64,000 nt of DNA from BAIKAL-G1 sp943370385. GTDB lineage: Bacteria > Cyanobacteriota > Cyanobacteriia > PCC-6307 > Cyanobiaceae. Under the pieces are notes generated by a model that was not told the DNA's origin, did no database searches, and saw nothing but the letters and a program-made list of their open reading frames with translations. A program made the position numbers and the translations under genes. The stretch lies in contig CALRQT020000006.1 in the NCBI GenBank assembly GCA_943370385.1, forward strand, positions 165,882 through 229,881, read 5' to 3'. Shown piece by piece: positions 43,903 through 52,197 of the stretch (the stretch's first letter is position 1; the number at the start of each line of letters is the position of its first letter).

Positions 43903-45063
43903 ATGGAGAGTTCCGTTCCCTTGCCCTTTCCCCAGGCTCGCCCTGAGGTGGAGTCGCTCACGGCCTACAGCGCGCCCTTGGAGGGGCGGCGGGGGTTGTT
44001 GCGGCTCGATTTCAACGAGAACACGGTGGGGCCCAGTCCCCAGGTGGTGGCGGCGATTCGGGCCATGCCGGCCGATCACTTCGCCATTTACCCCGAATAC
44101 GACGGCCTGCGCGAGGCGGTGGTGGCCTCCCTGGTGGCGACCGCTGGCGTGGCGGCATCCCAGGCTCCGGGCTCCGGGGGCTTAAGCGCGGACCACATCG
44201 GCCTGTTCAACGGGGTGGATGCGGCGATCCATGCCGTGTTCCATGCCTATGGCGACCGGGGCGATCGGCTGCTCACCACCAGCCCCACCTTTGGCTACTA
44301 CACGCCCTGCGCCCAGATGCAGGGCATGGCGATCGAGGCGATTCCCTACGCCCTGCCCGATTTCGCCTTCCCATTGGAGGCGCTCACGGCCGCCCTGCTG
44401 CGGCCCGGGGTGACCCCGCCCAAGCTGCTGTTGATCTGCAACCCCAACAACCCCACCGGCACCCGCCTGGCCCCAGACCAGATCCTGGCCCTGGCGGCGG
44501 CGGCGCCCCAGACCCTGGTGGTGGTGGATGAGCTCTATGAGGCCTTCACCGGCGACAGCGTGTTGCCGGCTCTGCTGGGTGGCGGCGATCCCTTTGCGGC
44601 CTACCCCAACCTGGTGGTGTTGCGCTCCCTGGCCAAAACGGCGGGGCTGGCGGGCCTGCGGATCGGTTTTGCGATTGGGGCTCCGGCCGTGGTCGATCGC
44701 ATCAGCCGCGTCACCGGTCCCTACGACATCAACAGCCTGGCGGTGACGGCCGCCCTGGCCGCCCTGGCCGACCAGGCCTACGTGGACGCCTACGTGGCCG
44801 AGGTGCTGGGCGCCCGCGACTGGCTGGTGGCCCAGTTGGTCCAGGCCGGCGTGCGCCACCACAGCGCCGGCGGCAATTACCTGCTGATCTGGCCCCAGGG
44901 CGACCCCCGGGCCGTGGAGCAGGCCCTGCGCCAGGCGGGGATTTTGGTGCGCTCGATGGCGGGCAAGCCCCTCATCGATGGCTCCCTGCGGGTGAGCTTG
45001 GGCACCAAGGCGCAAATGGAGCAGTTCTGGCGGGCCTACGGGGCGATTGAGGGGCTGGCCTGA
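43903..45063 (+). CDS. hisC: Histidinol-phosphate aminotransferase
   Basis: PLP enzyme that transaminates imidazole-acetol phosphate in histidine synthesis. From ATG 43903 it has 386 residues: RLDFNENTVGPSPQVV, LICNPNNPTGTRLAP, VVVDELYEAF, and the PLP lysine in VVLRSLAKTAGLAGLRIGFAIG. Ending RVSLGTKAQMEQFWRAYGAI is usual. An upstream GTG at 43816 is less likely. The 3' end overlaps the convergent amine-oxidase gene by about 28 bases. Confidence 0.93.
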   Translation: MESSVPLPFPQARPEVESLTAYSAPLEGRRGLLRLDFNENTVGPSPQVVAAIRAMPADHFAIYPEYDGLREAVVASLVATAGVAASQAPGSGGLSADHIGLFNGVDAAIHAVFHAYGDRGDRLLTTSPTFGYYTPCAQMQGMAIEAIPYALPDFAFPLEALTAALLRPGVTPPKLLLICNPNNPTGTRLAPDQILALAAAAPQTLVVVDELYEAFTGDSVLPALLGGGDPFAAYPNLVVLRSLAKTAGLAGLRIGFAIGAPAVVDRISRVTGPYDINSLAVTAALAALADQAYVDAYVAEVLGARDWLVAQLVQAGVRHHSAGGNYLLIWPQGDPRAVEQALRQAGILVRSMAGKPLIDGSLRVSLGTKAQMEQFWRAYGAIEGLA

Positions 45064-46460
45064 AGCTCCGCTGCGGCCCTGAGGCCCGAGAGGTAGGCGC
45101 CGTGGACGGTGCCAAACAGGTTGGGGTGGCTGGCTTCGCCGGCGAAGAACAGGCGCTGGGCCAGGGGTTTGGCCAGCACCTGCCGGTCGACTGGCGTGCT
45201 GCCGAGGGCGTTGAAGGAATAGGCGCCGCCGCTGAAGGGATCGGCGTGCCAGCGGCTGATTTGCACGCCGATTGGCTCGGGAATCCCCGGCCCATAGAGG
45301 CGCCGCAGGCTGGCCATGGCGCTGGCCACCACGGCAGCGTCGTCGAGGGCTTCTAGGGCTACGGCCGAGGGGCCGGCGTGGAAGCCAATCAACACCGGCT
45401 GGTTCAGGGGTTTCGCCAGGCTCACCCATTCCATCCAGTCACCCGGGCCCGGGTCGATCTGGCCGAGCCAGTCCACGTCCGTGGGCCAGAAGGGGCGTGC
45501 AAAACGCAGGCAGCACTTGTTGAGCGTGCCCATGCCCAGGCGTTGGATCGCGGCCTGTTTGGCGGCCGGCAAGGGCGGGTTGAACTGGATCGAGCCGGCC
45601 TTGAGCACCCCCAGGGGCACGGTGAGCACCAGCTTGTCGGCCTCAAAGCGGCGCGGTTCGCCTTGGGGTCCGGCCTGGCAGACCACCGTGACGCCAGCTG
45701 ATCCGCCAGCTACCGCGCTGGCGCCGCCCCAGATCACCTCCTGCACCCGTTGGCCGCTGAGGATCGTCAGCCCCTGGGCCAGGGCTTCGACGATGGCGCT
45801 AAAGCCAGGCACCAGCAGGGCTTCGCCGCCGCCGTAGGCCCCATCCATGTCCAGCCAGCGGCTGGAGAGGGCTTGGGCGCTGGCGCCGTATTCCTGTTCA
45901 TAGCGGTTGTTGACTAAGTACCTGAGCCGCTGGCGGTCGTCGCTGCTGAGGCGGTCCCAGCCGAAGGTGCGGGCCACCAGGCCTTGAAGGGAGAGGTCTG
46001 GGCCCTCCTGCTCCTGGGCCTGGGCGACGGCGGCCACCAGGCGCCGGTCGAGGCGATCGAGTTGTTGCTCCTGACTGGCGCTGAGGGGCTTGCCATCGGC
46101 GCCATAGACCAGGGCGTTCTCGAGGCTGGTGTCTACCAGCCGGGCGCCACTGCTGCGGGCCAGGGCCGTGATCGGGTTGCCGCTGGTCCCATGGATCCAG
46201 CCGGCCCCCAGGTCTAGGGGCAGGTCCGGCCAGGCCCGGCTGGTCCAGGTGCGCCCCCCCAGGCGATCGCGCCCCTCCAGCACGGTCACCCGGTGGCCCT
46301 GCTGCTGCAGCTGGCGCGCCGCTGCCAGGCCGGCTAGGCCGGCGCCCACCACAAGCACCCGTAAGCCCTGGTCGCTGGCGCTGGCCCGGCGGGTGGGGGC
46401 CAACAGGGCGGTGCCGAGCCCGGCCAGGCCCAGGCTCAGGAGTTGACGGCGGCGGAGCAT
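45036..46460 (-). CDS. FAD-dependent flavin monoamine oxidase family protein
   Basis: 474 residues from ATG 46460, exported: N-terminus MLRRRQLLSLGLAGLGTALLAPTRR has a twin-arginine-like signal (RRRQLL). The FAD-binding motif VLVVGAGLAGLAAARQLQQQGHRV is followed by GRDRLGGRTWT and GAGWIHGTSGNP, both typical for amine oxidases; the C-terminal FFAGEASHPNLFGTVHGAYLSG completes the FAD site. The start at 46568 adds a non-conserved 36 residues. Substrate not known; polyamine or aromatic amine oxidation is the usual family range. Convergent with hisC. Confidence 0.88.
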   Translation of the reverse strand: MLRRRQLLSLGLAGLGTALLAPTRRASASDQGLRVLVVGAGLAGLAAARQLQQQGHRVTVLEGRDRLGGRTWTSRAWPDLPLDLGAGWIHGTSGNPITALARSSGARLVDTSLENALVYGADGKPLSASQEQQLDRLDRRLVAAVAQAQEQEGPDLSLQGLVARTFGWDRLSSDDRQRLRYLVNNRYEQEYGASAQALSSRWLDMDGAYGGGEALLVPGFSAIVEALAQGLTILSGQRVQEVIWGGASAVAGGSAGVTVVCQAGPQGEPRRFEADKLVLTVPLGVLKAGSIQFNPPLPAAKQAAIQRLGMGTLNKCCLRFARPFWPTDVDWLGQIDPGPGDWMEWVSLAKPLNQPVLIGFHAGPSAVALEALDDAAVVASAMASLRRLYGPGIPEPIGVQISRWHADPFSGGAYSFNALGSTPVDRQVLAKPLAQRLFFAGEASHPNLFGTVHGAYLSGLRAAAELQASPSIAP

Positions 46461-46595
46461 GGGGATGGCTGGCGGCAGGGTTGAAGCTTGGTGAAGGAGG
46501 GGTGGTGCCATCGAGATGGCTCGATTGGGCCCCGTTGGGGGACCAGTCCAACCCCACCTCCGCGCCAACTTCCCCTGAGCCCAAGGGCACCGGCC

Positions 46596-47354
46596 CTAGC
46601 GCAGCACCAGGATCTGGGTGGCGTCCGAGAGCTTGGCGGGCAGGCTGATGCTGTTGCCGCCCCGTTTCACCGGGGTGCCGGCCATGGCCTTGAGGAAGGG
46701 GTCGATGCTGCCCTGGTCACAGTCTTTTGGCGTTTTGCCGCTCACGTATTGCACCGGGATCACCCGGCGGGGTGCCAGGCCCTTCACCACCGCAGCCGCT
46801 TCGGCGCCGTCGTAGACCTTGGCGCCGCCGCCGACACCGATGACCAGCACGTCGGGCCGTCCCAGCAGCACCCGGTCGGCGGGCAGCAGTTCGGCGGCGG
46901 TGCCGCCCAGGTGGGCGATCTCGAGGCCGCCCTGTTTCCAACGCCAGATCGTGGCCTGGCCGAAGCGGCGGCCGCCGACCCGGTCGTGGGGGGCGGCGAT
47001 GCCTTCGATCGCCAGGCCATTGATGCGATAGGACCCGGGGCTCACCAGGAAGCGGCCGCCACCGCCGCCGGCCCCCTCATCGGCCAGGCGGCTGCTGGCC
47101 AGGATCACGGTGGCGGCGGGCCGGGGCGGCGTCAGGCCGGCGGCGCAGCCCACGGCCTTAAAGGGATTGAGCAGCACGCTGGAGCCCCCGCCCTGGACCA
47201 GCAGGGCGCTGTGGCCATAGCTGGTGATCGTGACCCCGGTGTCGGCCCGCGCGATCGGGGCGCCCAGGCCCAGCAGCAGGCTGCCGGCGGCCAGGCCAGC
47301 GGCCAGGCGCGCTGGGCCCAGGGCCAGGCAGCCCTGGCGGCTGGCCGGCTGCAT
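46596..47354 (-). CDS. Secreted MBL-fold metal-dependent hydrolase (UlaG-like)
   Basis: 252 residues from ATG 47354 with a signal peptide (RLAAGLAAGSLLLGLGAPIARA, cut before DTG). The mature part begins VTITSYGHSALLVQGGG, the beta-lactamase-fold UlaG/YtnP-type opening, then SVLLNPFKAVGC, IASSRLADEGA in place of the usual HxHxDH motif, IAAPHDRVGG and GGTAAELLPADRVLLGRPDVLVIGVGG. The canonical HxHxDH is missing, so metal binding would be altered or lost. Starts at 47405 or 47510 are possible. It lies between the oxidase and trpG. Confidence 0.8.
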   Translation of the reverse strand: MQPASRQGCLALGPARLAAGLAAGSLLLGLGAPIARADTGVTITSYGHSALLVQGGGSSVLLNPFKAVGCAAGLTPPRPAATVILASSRLADEGAGGGGGRFLVSPGSYRINGLAIEGIAAPHDRVGGRRFGQATIWRWKQGGLEIAHLGGTAAELLPADRVLLGRPDVLVIGVGGGAKVYDGAEAAAVVKGLAPRRVIPVQYVSGKTPKDCDQGSIDPFLKAMAGTPVKRGGNSISLPAKLSDATQILVLR

Positions 47355-47537
47355 AGGACCGTGGTCCGATGGGCGGCGCCGGAAAGGGCCAGAAAGCAGG
47401 GCCATGGCGGAAGGGCGCCCAAAGCGATGACAGTGGCGCGAACCTAGCAGTGCTGGCCAGGCAGGCCAGGGTTTCAGCCCAGCCAGCAGGGCTGCCTGGG
47501 TGGGGCCCAACGGGCCGATCAGGGATGGGCCCAGGGA

Positions 47538-48161
47538 TCAGCCCTGGGGCGACACCGCCGCTGGGGCGGGAGTGGCCGCCTGGCGCAGGAAGTTGGCCAG
47601 CAGCTGGTGGCCCGCCTGGGTGAGCACGCTTTCCGGGTGGAACTGCACCCCCTGCAGGTTGGGGTACTCCCGATGGCGCAGGCCCATGATCGTGCCGTCC
47701 TCCAGCCAGGCCGTGATCTCGAGGCAGGCCGGCAGGGAGCTGCGCTCGGCGATCAGGCTGTGGTAGCGGGTGGCGGTGAGGGGATTGGGCAGGTCTTGGA
47801 ACACCCCCTGGCCGGCGTGCAGCACCGGTGAGGTCTTGCCATGCATCAGTTCAGCCGCCCGCACCACCTGGCCGCCAAACACCTGGGCCAGGCACTGGTG
47901 GCCCAGGCACACCCCCAGGATCGGCAGCTCCGGCCCCAGCTCCTTCAGCACCTGCAGGCAGACCCCGGCCTGGTCGGGGTCGCCGGGGCCCGGGGAGATC
48001 AGGATTGCATCGGGGGCCAGGGCCCGGATCTGCTCCAGGGTGAGGGCGTCATTGCGCTCCACCCGCAGCTCGGCGGCAATCGGGTGGTCGGCCGCCAGCT
48101 CCCCCAGGTACTGCACCAGGTTGAAGGTGAAGCTGTCGTAGTTGTCGAGCACAAGCAGCAT
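47538..48161 (-). CDS. trpG: Anthranilate/para-aminobenzoate synthase amidotransferase subunit
   Basis: Class I glutamine amidotransferase: provides ammonia for anthranilate (tryptophan) or PABA (folate) synthesis. 207 residues from ATG 48161 (MLLVLDNYDSFTFNLVQYL). Catalytic triad: Cys in ILGVCLGHQCLAQVFGG, His and Glu in GVQFHPESVLT. ISPGPGDP is the oxyanion loop. Typical TrpG/PabA length. Followed on the minus strand by dgkA upstream and by the hydrolase downstream. Confidence 0.93.
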   Translation of the reverse strand: MLLVLDNYDSFTFNLVQYLGELAADHPIAAELRVERNDALTLEQIRALAPDAILISPGPGDPDQAGVCLQVLKELGPELPILGVCLGHQCLAQVFGGQVVRAAELMHGKTSPVLHAGQGVFQDLPNPLTATRYHSLIAERSSLPACLEITAWLEDGTIMGLRHREYPNLQGVQFHPESVLTQAGHQLLANFLRQAATPAPAAVSPQG

Positions 48162-48284
48162 GGGGTCCCCTACGCCTCTGGGGCGCTCACCTGCACCCAT
48201 TCAAAGGCCGAGCCGGTTCCCAGGCTTGGCCGGTTCAAACGCGGAGCGGCTCACAGGCCCAGTGCGCCCCAGGCCCAAGCGGGC

Positions 48285-48821
48285 TCACAGGCCCAGCCGG
48301 GCGGCCAGGGGCGGAATCAGCAAGAGCAGGGCGATCAACAGCGAAGACAGGGAGGCCACCAGCACAGCGGCGGCGGCGCAGTCCTTGGCGATGCGGGCTA
48401 GGGGGTGGAAGCGGCGGCCGATGGCCAGGTCCACCACCGCTTCAGTGGCGGTGTTGAGCAGCTCCAGCACCAGCACGGCGGCCACGGTGAGCACCAGCAC
48501 GGCCAGGCGGTCGACACTCAGTTGCAGCCATAGGCCTAGGCCAAACACGACAAAGCCCGTGCCGACGTGGATGCGGAAATTGCGCTGGCTGCTGAAGGCG
48601 TAGCTGAGGCCCTGGGCGGCGTAGCGAAAACTCACCCCCAGGTTGCCGGCCACGGTCCAGGCTCCGATGCGATGGGGTCTGCGGCCTGCTGGGGATCGCC
48701 CGTCTGCCGGCGGTTCCGCCCCTGGGGTGGCGGCGTCGCGGGCGGGATCGGGGGCCTTGCTCCTGCCGGTGAGATAGGACACGGCACCTGGACGGGGATC
48801 CTGGGGAACAAGCATCGCCAT
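48285..48821 (-). CDS. dgkA: Diacylglycerol kinase (prokaryotic, DgkA)
   Basis: 178 residues. Membrane-bound kinase that phosphorylates diacylglycerol or undecaprenol. The conserved AAQGLSYAFSSQRNFRIHVGTG block is followed by three membrane helices (VGTGFVVFGLGLWLQL, LAVLVLTVAAVLVLELLNTATEAVVD and AAAVLVASLSSLLIALLLLI); ELLNTATEAVVD is the active-site signature. The first 60 residues are a polar, Pro-rich extension not found in E. coli DgkA but normal in cyanobacteria. Upstream of trpG on the minus strand. Confidence 0.92.
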   Translation of the reverse strand: MAMLVPQDPRPGAVSYLTGRSKAPDPARDAATPGAEPPADGRSPAGRRPHRIGAWTVAGNLGVSFRYAAQGLSYAFSSQRNFRIHVGTGFVVFGLGLWLQLSVDRLAVLVLTVAAVLVLELLNTATEAVVDLAIGRRFHPLARIAKDCAAAAVLVASLSSLLIALLLLIPPLAARLGL

Positions 48822-48982
48822 AGGCGCCCAAAGGTCTGCCGCTGGCCTGAACCTTATCGCCGCTAGCCGGATGGGAAAGCTGCCTTGGTCACCGTTCCTT
48901 CGGTCCAGGGCCGGCAGAAGGGTTGGGAACGTGTTAAGTCGAAGGCTTAGTTCCCTTCAGACGCCCGCGGCGGCCTCAGGCG

Positions 48983-49714
48983 CTAGGGGCCAGAGAGGGT
49001 AAGCAGCCGCTCCTGGCGGGCCAGCATGGCCGCCAGGCTGGCGTCGTCGGGGTGATCCCAGCCGACCAGGTGCAAGAGCCCGTGGCTGGCCAGGAACAGC
49101 AATTCCTGCTCCAGGCTGTGGCCGTGCTCTGGGGCCTGGCGGGCGGCTGTGTCGAGCGAAATCACAATGTCGCCGAGCTCCAGGGCCCCAAAGGTGGGGT
49201 CCCAGTCCCCGTCATCAGCCTCGTCGGTTTCATCGAGGTCGTCCCACTCGGGCCCGTCTTCCCCGTCATCCCCCTCGTCCTCGCTGTCCTCCTCGCCGTC
49301 CCGTTCCAGCTGGGGCGGTAGGGGCATGGGGAAGGCCCCCTCCAGGTCGTCGTCCTGGGCGGCGAAGGCGAGCACGTCCGTGGGGCCGCCCTGGCCGCGC
49401 CAGTCCTGGTTGAGGGCGGCGATGCTGGCGTCGCTCACCAGCTGCAGGCCCAGGCAGTAGGCCTGCGATTGCAGCGCTTCGGGCAGTTCGGCCTGCAGGG
49501 CGTCCAGCCAGCCGCTGAGGCGTTCGTGCCAGAAATCCGCGCCCGCTAGGGGGTCGGCGAGGGGGCCGGCCTGGTTCAGCAGGGCCTCGGCCAGGTCGTC
49601 GTCGCTGCTGAAGGCCAGGTCCAGGTCGATGGCGGGGCCGCTGGCCTGGTTTCCGGTTTGGGGGCGCTCGCTGCTGGTGCTGTTGGAGCCTGGGCCCGGG
49701 TCGGTGGGGCTCAT
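48983..49714 (-). CDS. ybeY: rRNA maturation endoribonuclease YbeY with acidic insert
   Basis: Zinc-dependent RNase that finishes the 3' end of 16S rRNA. The catalytic H-x3-H-x5-H is in LASHGLLHLVGWDHPDD (about residue 213). ALNQDWRGQGGPTDVLAFA and GDIVISLDTA are the other family blocks. Between them is an unusual acidic stretch of roughly 40 residues (Asp/Glu-rich from ERDGEEDSEDEG to DETDEADDGDWDP). The N-terminal 60 residues are also an extension. The ATG (49714) overlaps the stop of the DUF3285 gene by four bases. Confidence 0.92.
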   Translation of the reverse strand: MSPTDPGPGSNSTSSERPQTGNQASGPAIDLDLAFSSDDDLAEALLNQAGPLADPLAGADFWHERLSGWLDALQAELPEALQSQAYCLGLQLVSDASIAALNQDWRGQGGPTDVLAFAAQDDDLEGAFPMPLPPQLERDGEEDSEDEGDDGEDGPEWDDLDETDEADDGDWDPTFGALELGDIVISLDTAARQAPEHGHSLEQELLFLASHGLLHLVGWDHPDDASLAAMLARQERLLTLSGP

Positions 49715-50001
49715 TGGGGCAGGGTCGGGCGGCCGAACCAGGCCACCAGCAGGATGAAGCCGATGAAGCCCACGGCGGTGAGGCCGAAGTGCAGCAGGCT
49801 CTGGCGCCCCTTGCGCACCATGTTGCGCATGGCCAATTTCACAAAACTGGGCGGCGGCTCAGCGGTGCGGGGCGCCGCCTCACTGGGTTCTGCGGATGCA
49901 GCAGCCATGGCCGAGGAGGCCTCAGCCGTTGCTGTCGCAGGGGCCTCGCTCGGGGCTGCCGGGTTGGCTTCTGAGCTGGTTTCCGGGCTGGTGTCAGTCA
50001 T
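49711..50001 (-). CDS. DUF3285 small membrane protein
   Basis: 96 residues from ATG 50001. Long Ala/Ser/Pro/Glu-rich N-terminus, then PPSFVKLAMRNMVRKG, the DUF3285 signature, and one membrane helix (LLHFGLTAVGFIGFILLVAWFG) ending in RPTLPQ. Found almost only in cyanobacteria, function unknown. It overlaps prfB by eight bases upstream and ybeY by four bases downstream, so it belongs to the prfB-ybeY operon. Confidence 0.88.
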   Translation of the reverse strand: MTDTSPETSSEANPAAPSEAPATATAEASSAMAAASAEPSEAAPRTAEPPPSFVKLAMRNMVRKGRQSLLHFGLTAVGFIGFILLVAWFGRPTLPQ

Positions 50002-51131
50002 CTGAGGCGGCTCCCACCTCCACACCCTGGCGCAGCAGCGACTGGATGAAGGGATCCAGGTCGCCATCCATCACCCCTTGCACGTCGGTGGTTTCCTCCG
50101 CCGTGCGCAGGTCTTTCACCATTTGATAGGGGTGGAACACGTAGTTGCGGATCTGGTTGCCCCAAGCCGCCTCGACGATGTCGCCGCGGATGTCGGCGAT
50201 CTCGGCCGCCCGCTGCTCCTGGGCGATCACCAGCAGCTTGGCCATCAACAGGGCCATGGCCTTTTCCTTGTTTTGCAGCTGGGAGCGTTCCTGGGTGCAG
50301 CGCACGGCCAGGCCCGTGGGGATGTGCAGGATGCGCACCGCCGTTTCCACCTTGTTGACGTTCTGGCCGCCGGCGCCGCCGGAGCGGGAGGTGGTGATCT
50401 CCAGGTCTTTTTCGGGGATATCGAGCTTCACTTCCTGCTCGAGCTTCGGCATCACTTCCACGCCGGCAAAGCTGGTTTGGCGCTTGTCGTTGGCGTTGAA
50501 GGGGGAGATGCGCACCAGCCGGTGGGTGCCCTTTTCATTGCGCAGGTAGCCGTAGGCGTAGCGGCCCACGATTTCGATCGTGCAGCTCTTGATCCCCGCC
50601 TCTTCCCCTTCCGAGAGTTCCGCCACCGTGACCCGCATGTTGTGGTCTTCCGACCAGCGGGTGTACATCCGCATCAACATCAGGGCCCAGTCCTGGGCGT
50701 CGGTGCCGCCGGCACCGGCATTGATCGAGATCACCGCCCCCTCCTTGTCGTAGGGGCCATTGAGCAGGCGCTCCAGTTCCCAGCGGTCCAGGTCGGCCTT
50801 GAGGCCCTGCAGGGCCGTGTTCGATTCGGCCAGCAGCTCCTCGTCCGGTTCGAGGTCGTAGAGCTCCAGGGTGGCCTGGCCATCCACGATGGCGGCGCGC
50901 CAGGAGTCCAGCTGCTCCAGCTGGGCCTTGACGTCATCGAGTTGGCGCATTTTCTTCTGCGCCTCCAGCTGGTCGTCCCAGAAGTCCGGTTGGGAGGCCA
51001 GCTGTTCCAGGTCCCGCTGGCGGGCGTTTAGGGCAGGGACGTCAAAGACAGTCCTGGGCATGGCCCAGGCGGTCAGTGAGCTCGGAGAGGTCGCGCTTGA
51101 AGTCGGTGAGGTCGAGCACCGGTGGGGCCAA
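49994..51131 (-). CDS. prfB: Peptide chain release factor 2 with programmed +1 frameshift
   Basis: Recognises UGA and UAA and releases the peptide. The coding sequence is in two frames: from TTG 51131 (or GTG 51119) the first frame reads VLDLTDFKRDLSELTDRLGHAQDCL to an in-frame UGA at 51044-51042; after a +1 shift it continues FDVPALNARQRDLEQ... to 49994. The shift site CTTTGAC is identical to that of E. coli, with an AGGA in GCCCAGGACTG just upstream. The catalytic GGQ is in SGGAGGQNVNKVETAVR; the tripeptide region and domain 3 are normal. Product about 378 residues. Stop is close to the vapC stop. Confidence 0.94.
51041..51047 (-). promoter_or_regulatory. prfB programmed frameshift site
   Basis: CTTTGAC on the minus strand, with the UGA stop in frame with the first part of prfB. 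When RF2 is scarce, the ribosome slips from CTT to TTT and continues; this gives autoregulation. The upstream AGGA (51053-51056 region) may act as the stimulatory internal Shine-Dalgarno sequence. Confidence 0.88.
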
Positions 51132-51150
51132 TCAGTGGTGTCGACCGTAC

Positions 51151-51552
51151 TCAATGGCGCGCATTCAGCCGCGGCAGTGATGCGGTCCAATCGAGAATGG
51201 CTCGGTCGGCGGTGGCTAGGGCCAGCCCCCCGGCCTGGGCGGTGGCACAGATGAAGCGATCGGCGGGATCGGGGTGAAACGGCTGCAGTTCCGCCGCTTG
51301 GATGGCAACACGGCCGTCGAGGGGAAGTTCCGTCAGCCCGGCCTTGAGCCAATCGTCACGCCAGACCAGGGCAGGCACCGCCAGGGAGATGCGGCCGCGC
51401 TCCTGGAGCATCGCCACTTCCCAGAAGCTGATGGCGCTGACCGCCACCTGGTGGCGGCCCCAGAAGTCACGGATCTGGTCACGGGTTTGGGCCCCCAGCT
51501 GGGGGGCATCGCAATCCAGCCAGAGCAGCACGTGGGTATCCAGCAGGATCAC
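51151..51552 (-). CDS. vapC: VapC-family PIN-domain toxin
   Basis: 133 residues. PIN RNase acidic residues are visible: LLDTHVLLWLD (first Asp), SFWEVAML (Glu), DPADRFICATAQ (Asp) and LATADRAILDW (Asp). VapC toxins cleave tRNA or rRNA. Starts at ATG 51552, overlapping the antitoxin stop by four bases; ends 20 bases from the prfB start region. Complete pair with the upstream antitoxin. Confidence 0.9.
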   Translation of the reverse strand: MILLDTHVLLWLDCDAPQLGAQTRDQIRDFWGRHQVAVSAISFWEVAMLQERGRISLAVPALVWRDDWLKAGLTELPLDGRVAIQAAELQPFHPDPADRFICATAQAGGLALATADRAILDWTASLPRLNARH

Positions 51553-51779
51553 GCCAAGGCATCCCAGGAGACGTCCAGCGGGCTGATCACATCACCGAGC
51601 AGGCGTGTTTGGGGGTGGAGGCCGAAGGGGTTGGTGACAACGGCGGGTTGGCAGGGGTGCAATTCCGCCACCGGTTCGCCGTTTTTGGTGATCAGGAGCG
51701 GCTCGCCGCTGAGGGCCACCTGATCCATGAGCCCCAGGCAGCGGGCCTTGAACTGGCTGGCGGAAATCCGCTGGGTCAT
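51549..51779 (-). CDS. vapB: Phd/YefM-family antitoxin
   Basis: 76 residues: MTQRISASQFKARCLGLMDQVALSGEPLLITKNGEPVAELHP, the Phd/YefM fold in which the N-terminus binds DNA and the C-terminus wraps the toxin (here FGLHPQTRLLGDVISPLD). Four-base overlap with vapC downstream. Inserted between prfB and grxC. Confidence 0.9.
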   Translation of the reverse strand: MTQRISASQFKARCLGLMDQVALSGEPLLITKNGEPVAELHPCQPAVVTNPFGLHPQTRLLGDVISPLDVSWDALA

Positions 51780-51815
51780 CGCTGCAGGGGTTAGGGGGGC
51801 CGATCCAGTCAGCTT

Positions 51816-51868
51816 ATGACCATGGCCATGACCATGGTCATAGTCATGGTCGTAGCCATGGTCATGAG
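51816..51868. repeat. ATGACCATGG-type tandem/palindromic repeat
   Basis: About 50 bases built from ATGACCATGG and CATGGTCATA units, some perfectly palindromic (ATGACCATGGTCAT). It lies between the antitoxin promoter region and grxC and may be an operator or slipped-strand repeat. It also opens a 31-codon frame (ATG 51816 to TGA 51911) encoding a Met/Val-rich hydrophobic peptide; not called as a gene. Confidence 0.6.
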
Positions 51869-51936
51869 TGGGCTAGGGGCGTCAGCGTCGCCCCTAGGAT
51901 CCAGCCACTGACCTGATCTTTGGGGCGACGACAGCC

Positions 51937-52194
51937 ATGGCAACCGTGGAGATCTACACCTGGCGCGCCTGCCCCTTCTGCGTGCGGGCCAAGGCCCTGC
52001 TCGATCGCAAGGGCGTCAGCTACACCGAGTTCGCCATCGATGGCGATGAGCCGGCCCGTTCCGCCATGGCCGCCAAGAGCGGCGGCCGCCGCAGCGTGCC
52101 CCAAACCTTCATCAACGGCCAGCACGTCGGCGGTTGCGATGACCTGCATGCCCTCGAGCGTTCCGGCCAGCTCGATGCGCTGCTGGGAGCCTGA
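51937..52194 (+). CDS. grxC: Glutaredoxin 3
   Basis: 85 residues. MATVEIYTWRACPFCVRAKALL carries the redox motif CPFC; SVPQTFINGQHVGGCDDL supplies the cis-Pro glutathione site. Reduces disulphides with glutathione. Three bases before gshB (glutathione synthetase) in the same direction, a sensible operon. ATG 51937. The common cyanobacterial order grxC-gshB-prfB is kept, with vapBC inserted. Confidence 0.96.
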   Translation: MATVEIYTWRACPFCVRAKALLDRKGVSYTEFAIDGDEPARSAMAAKSGGRRSVPQTFINGQHVGGCDDLHALERSGQLDALLGA

Positions 52195-52197
52195 GTC

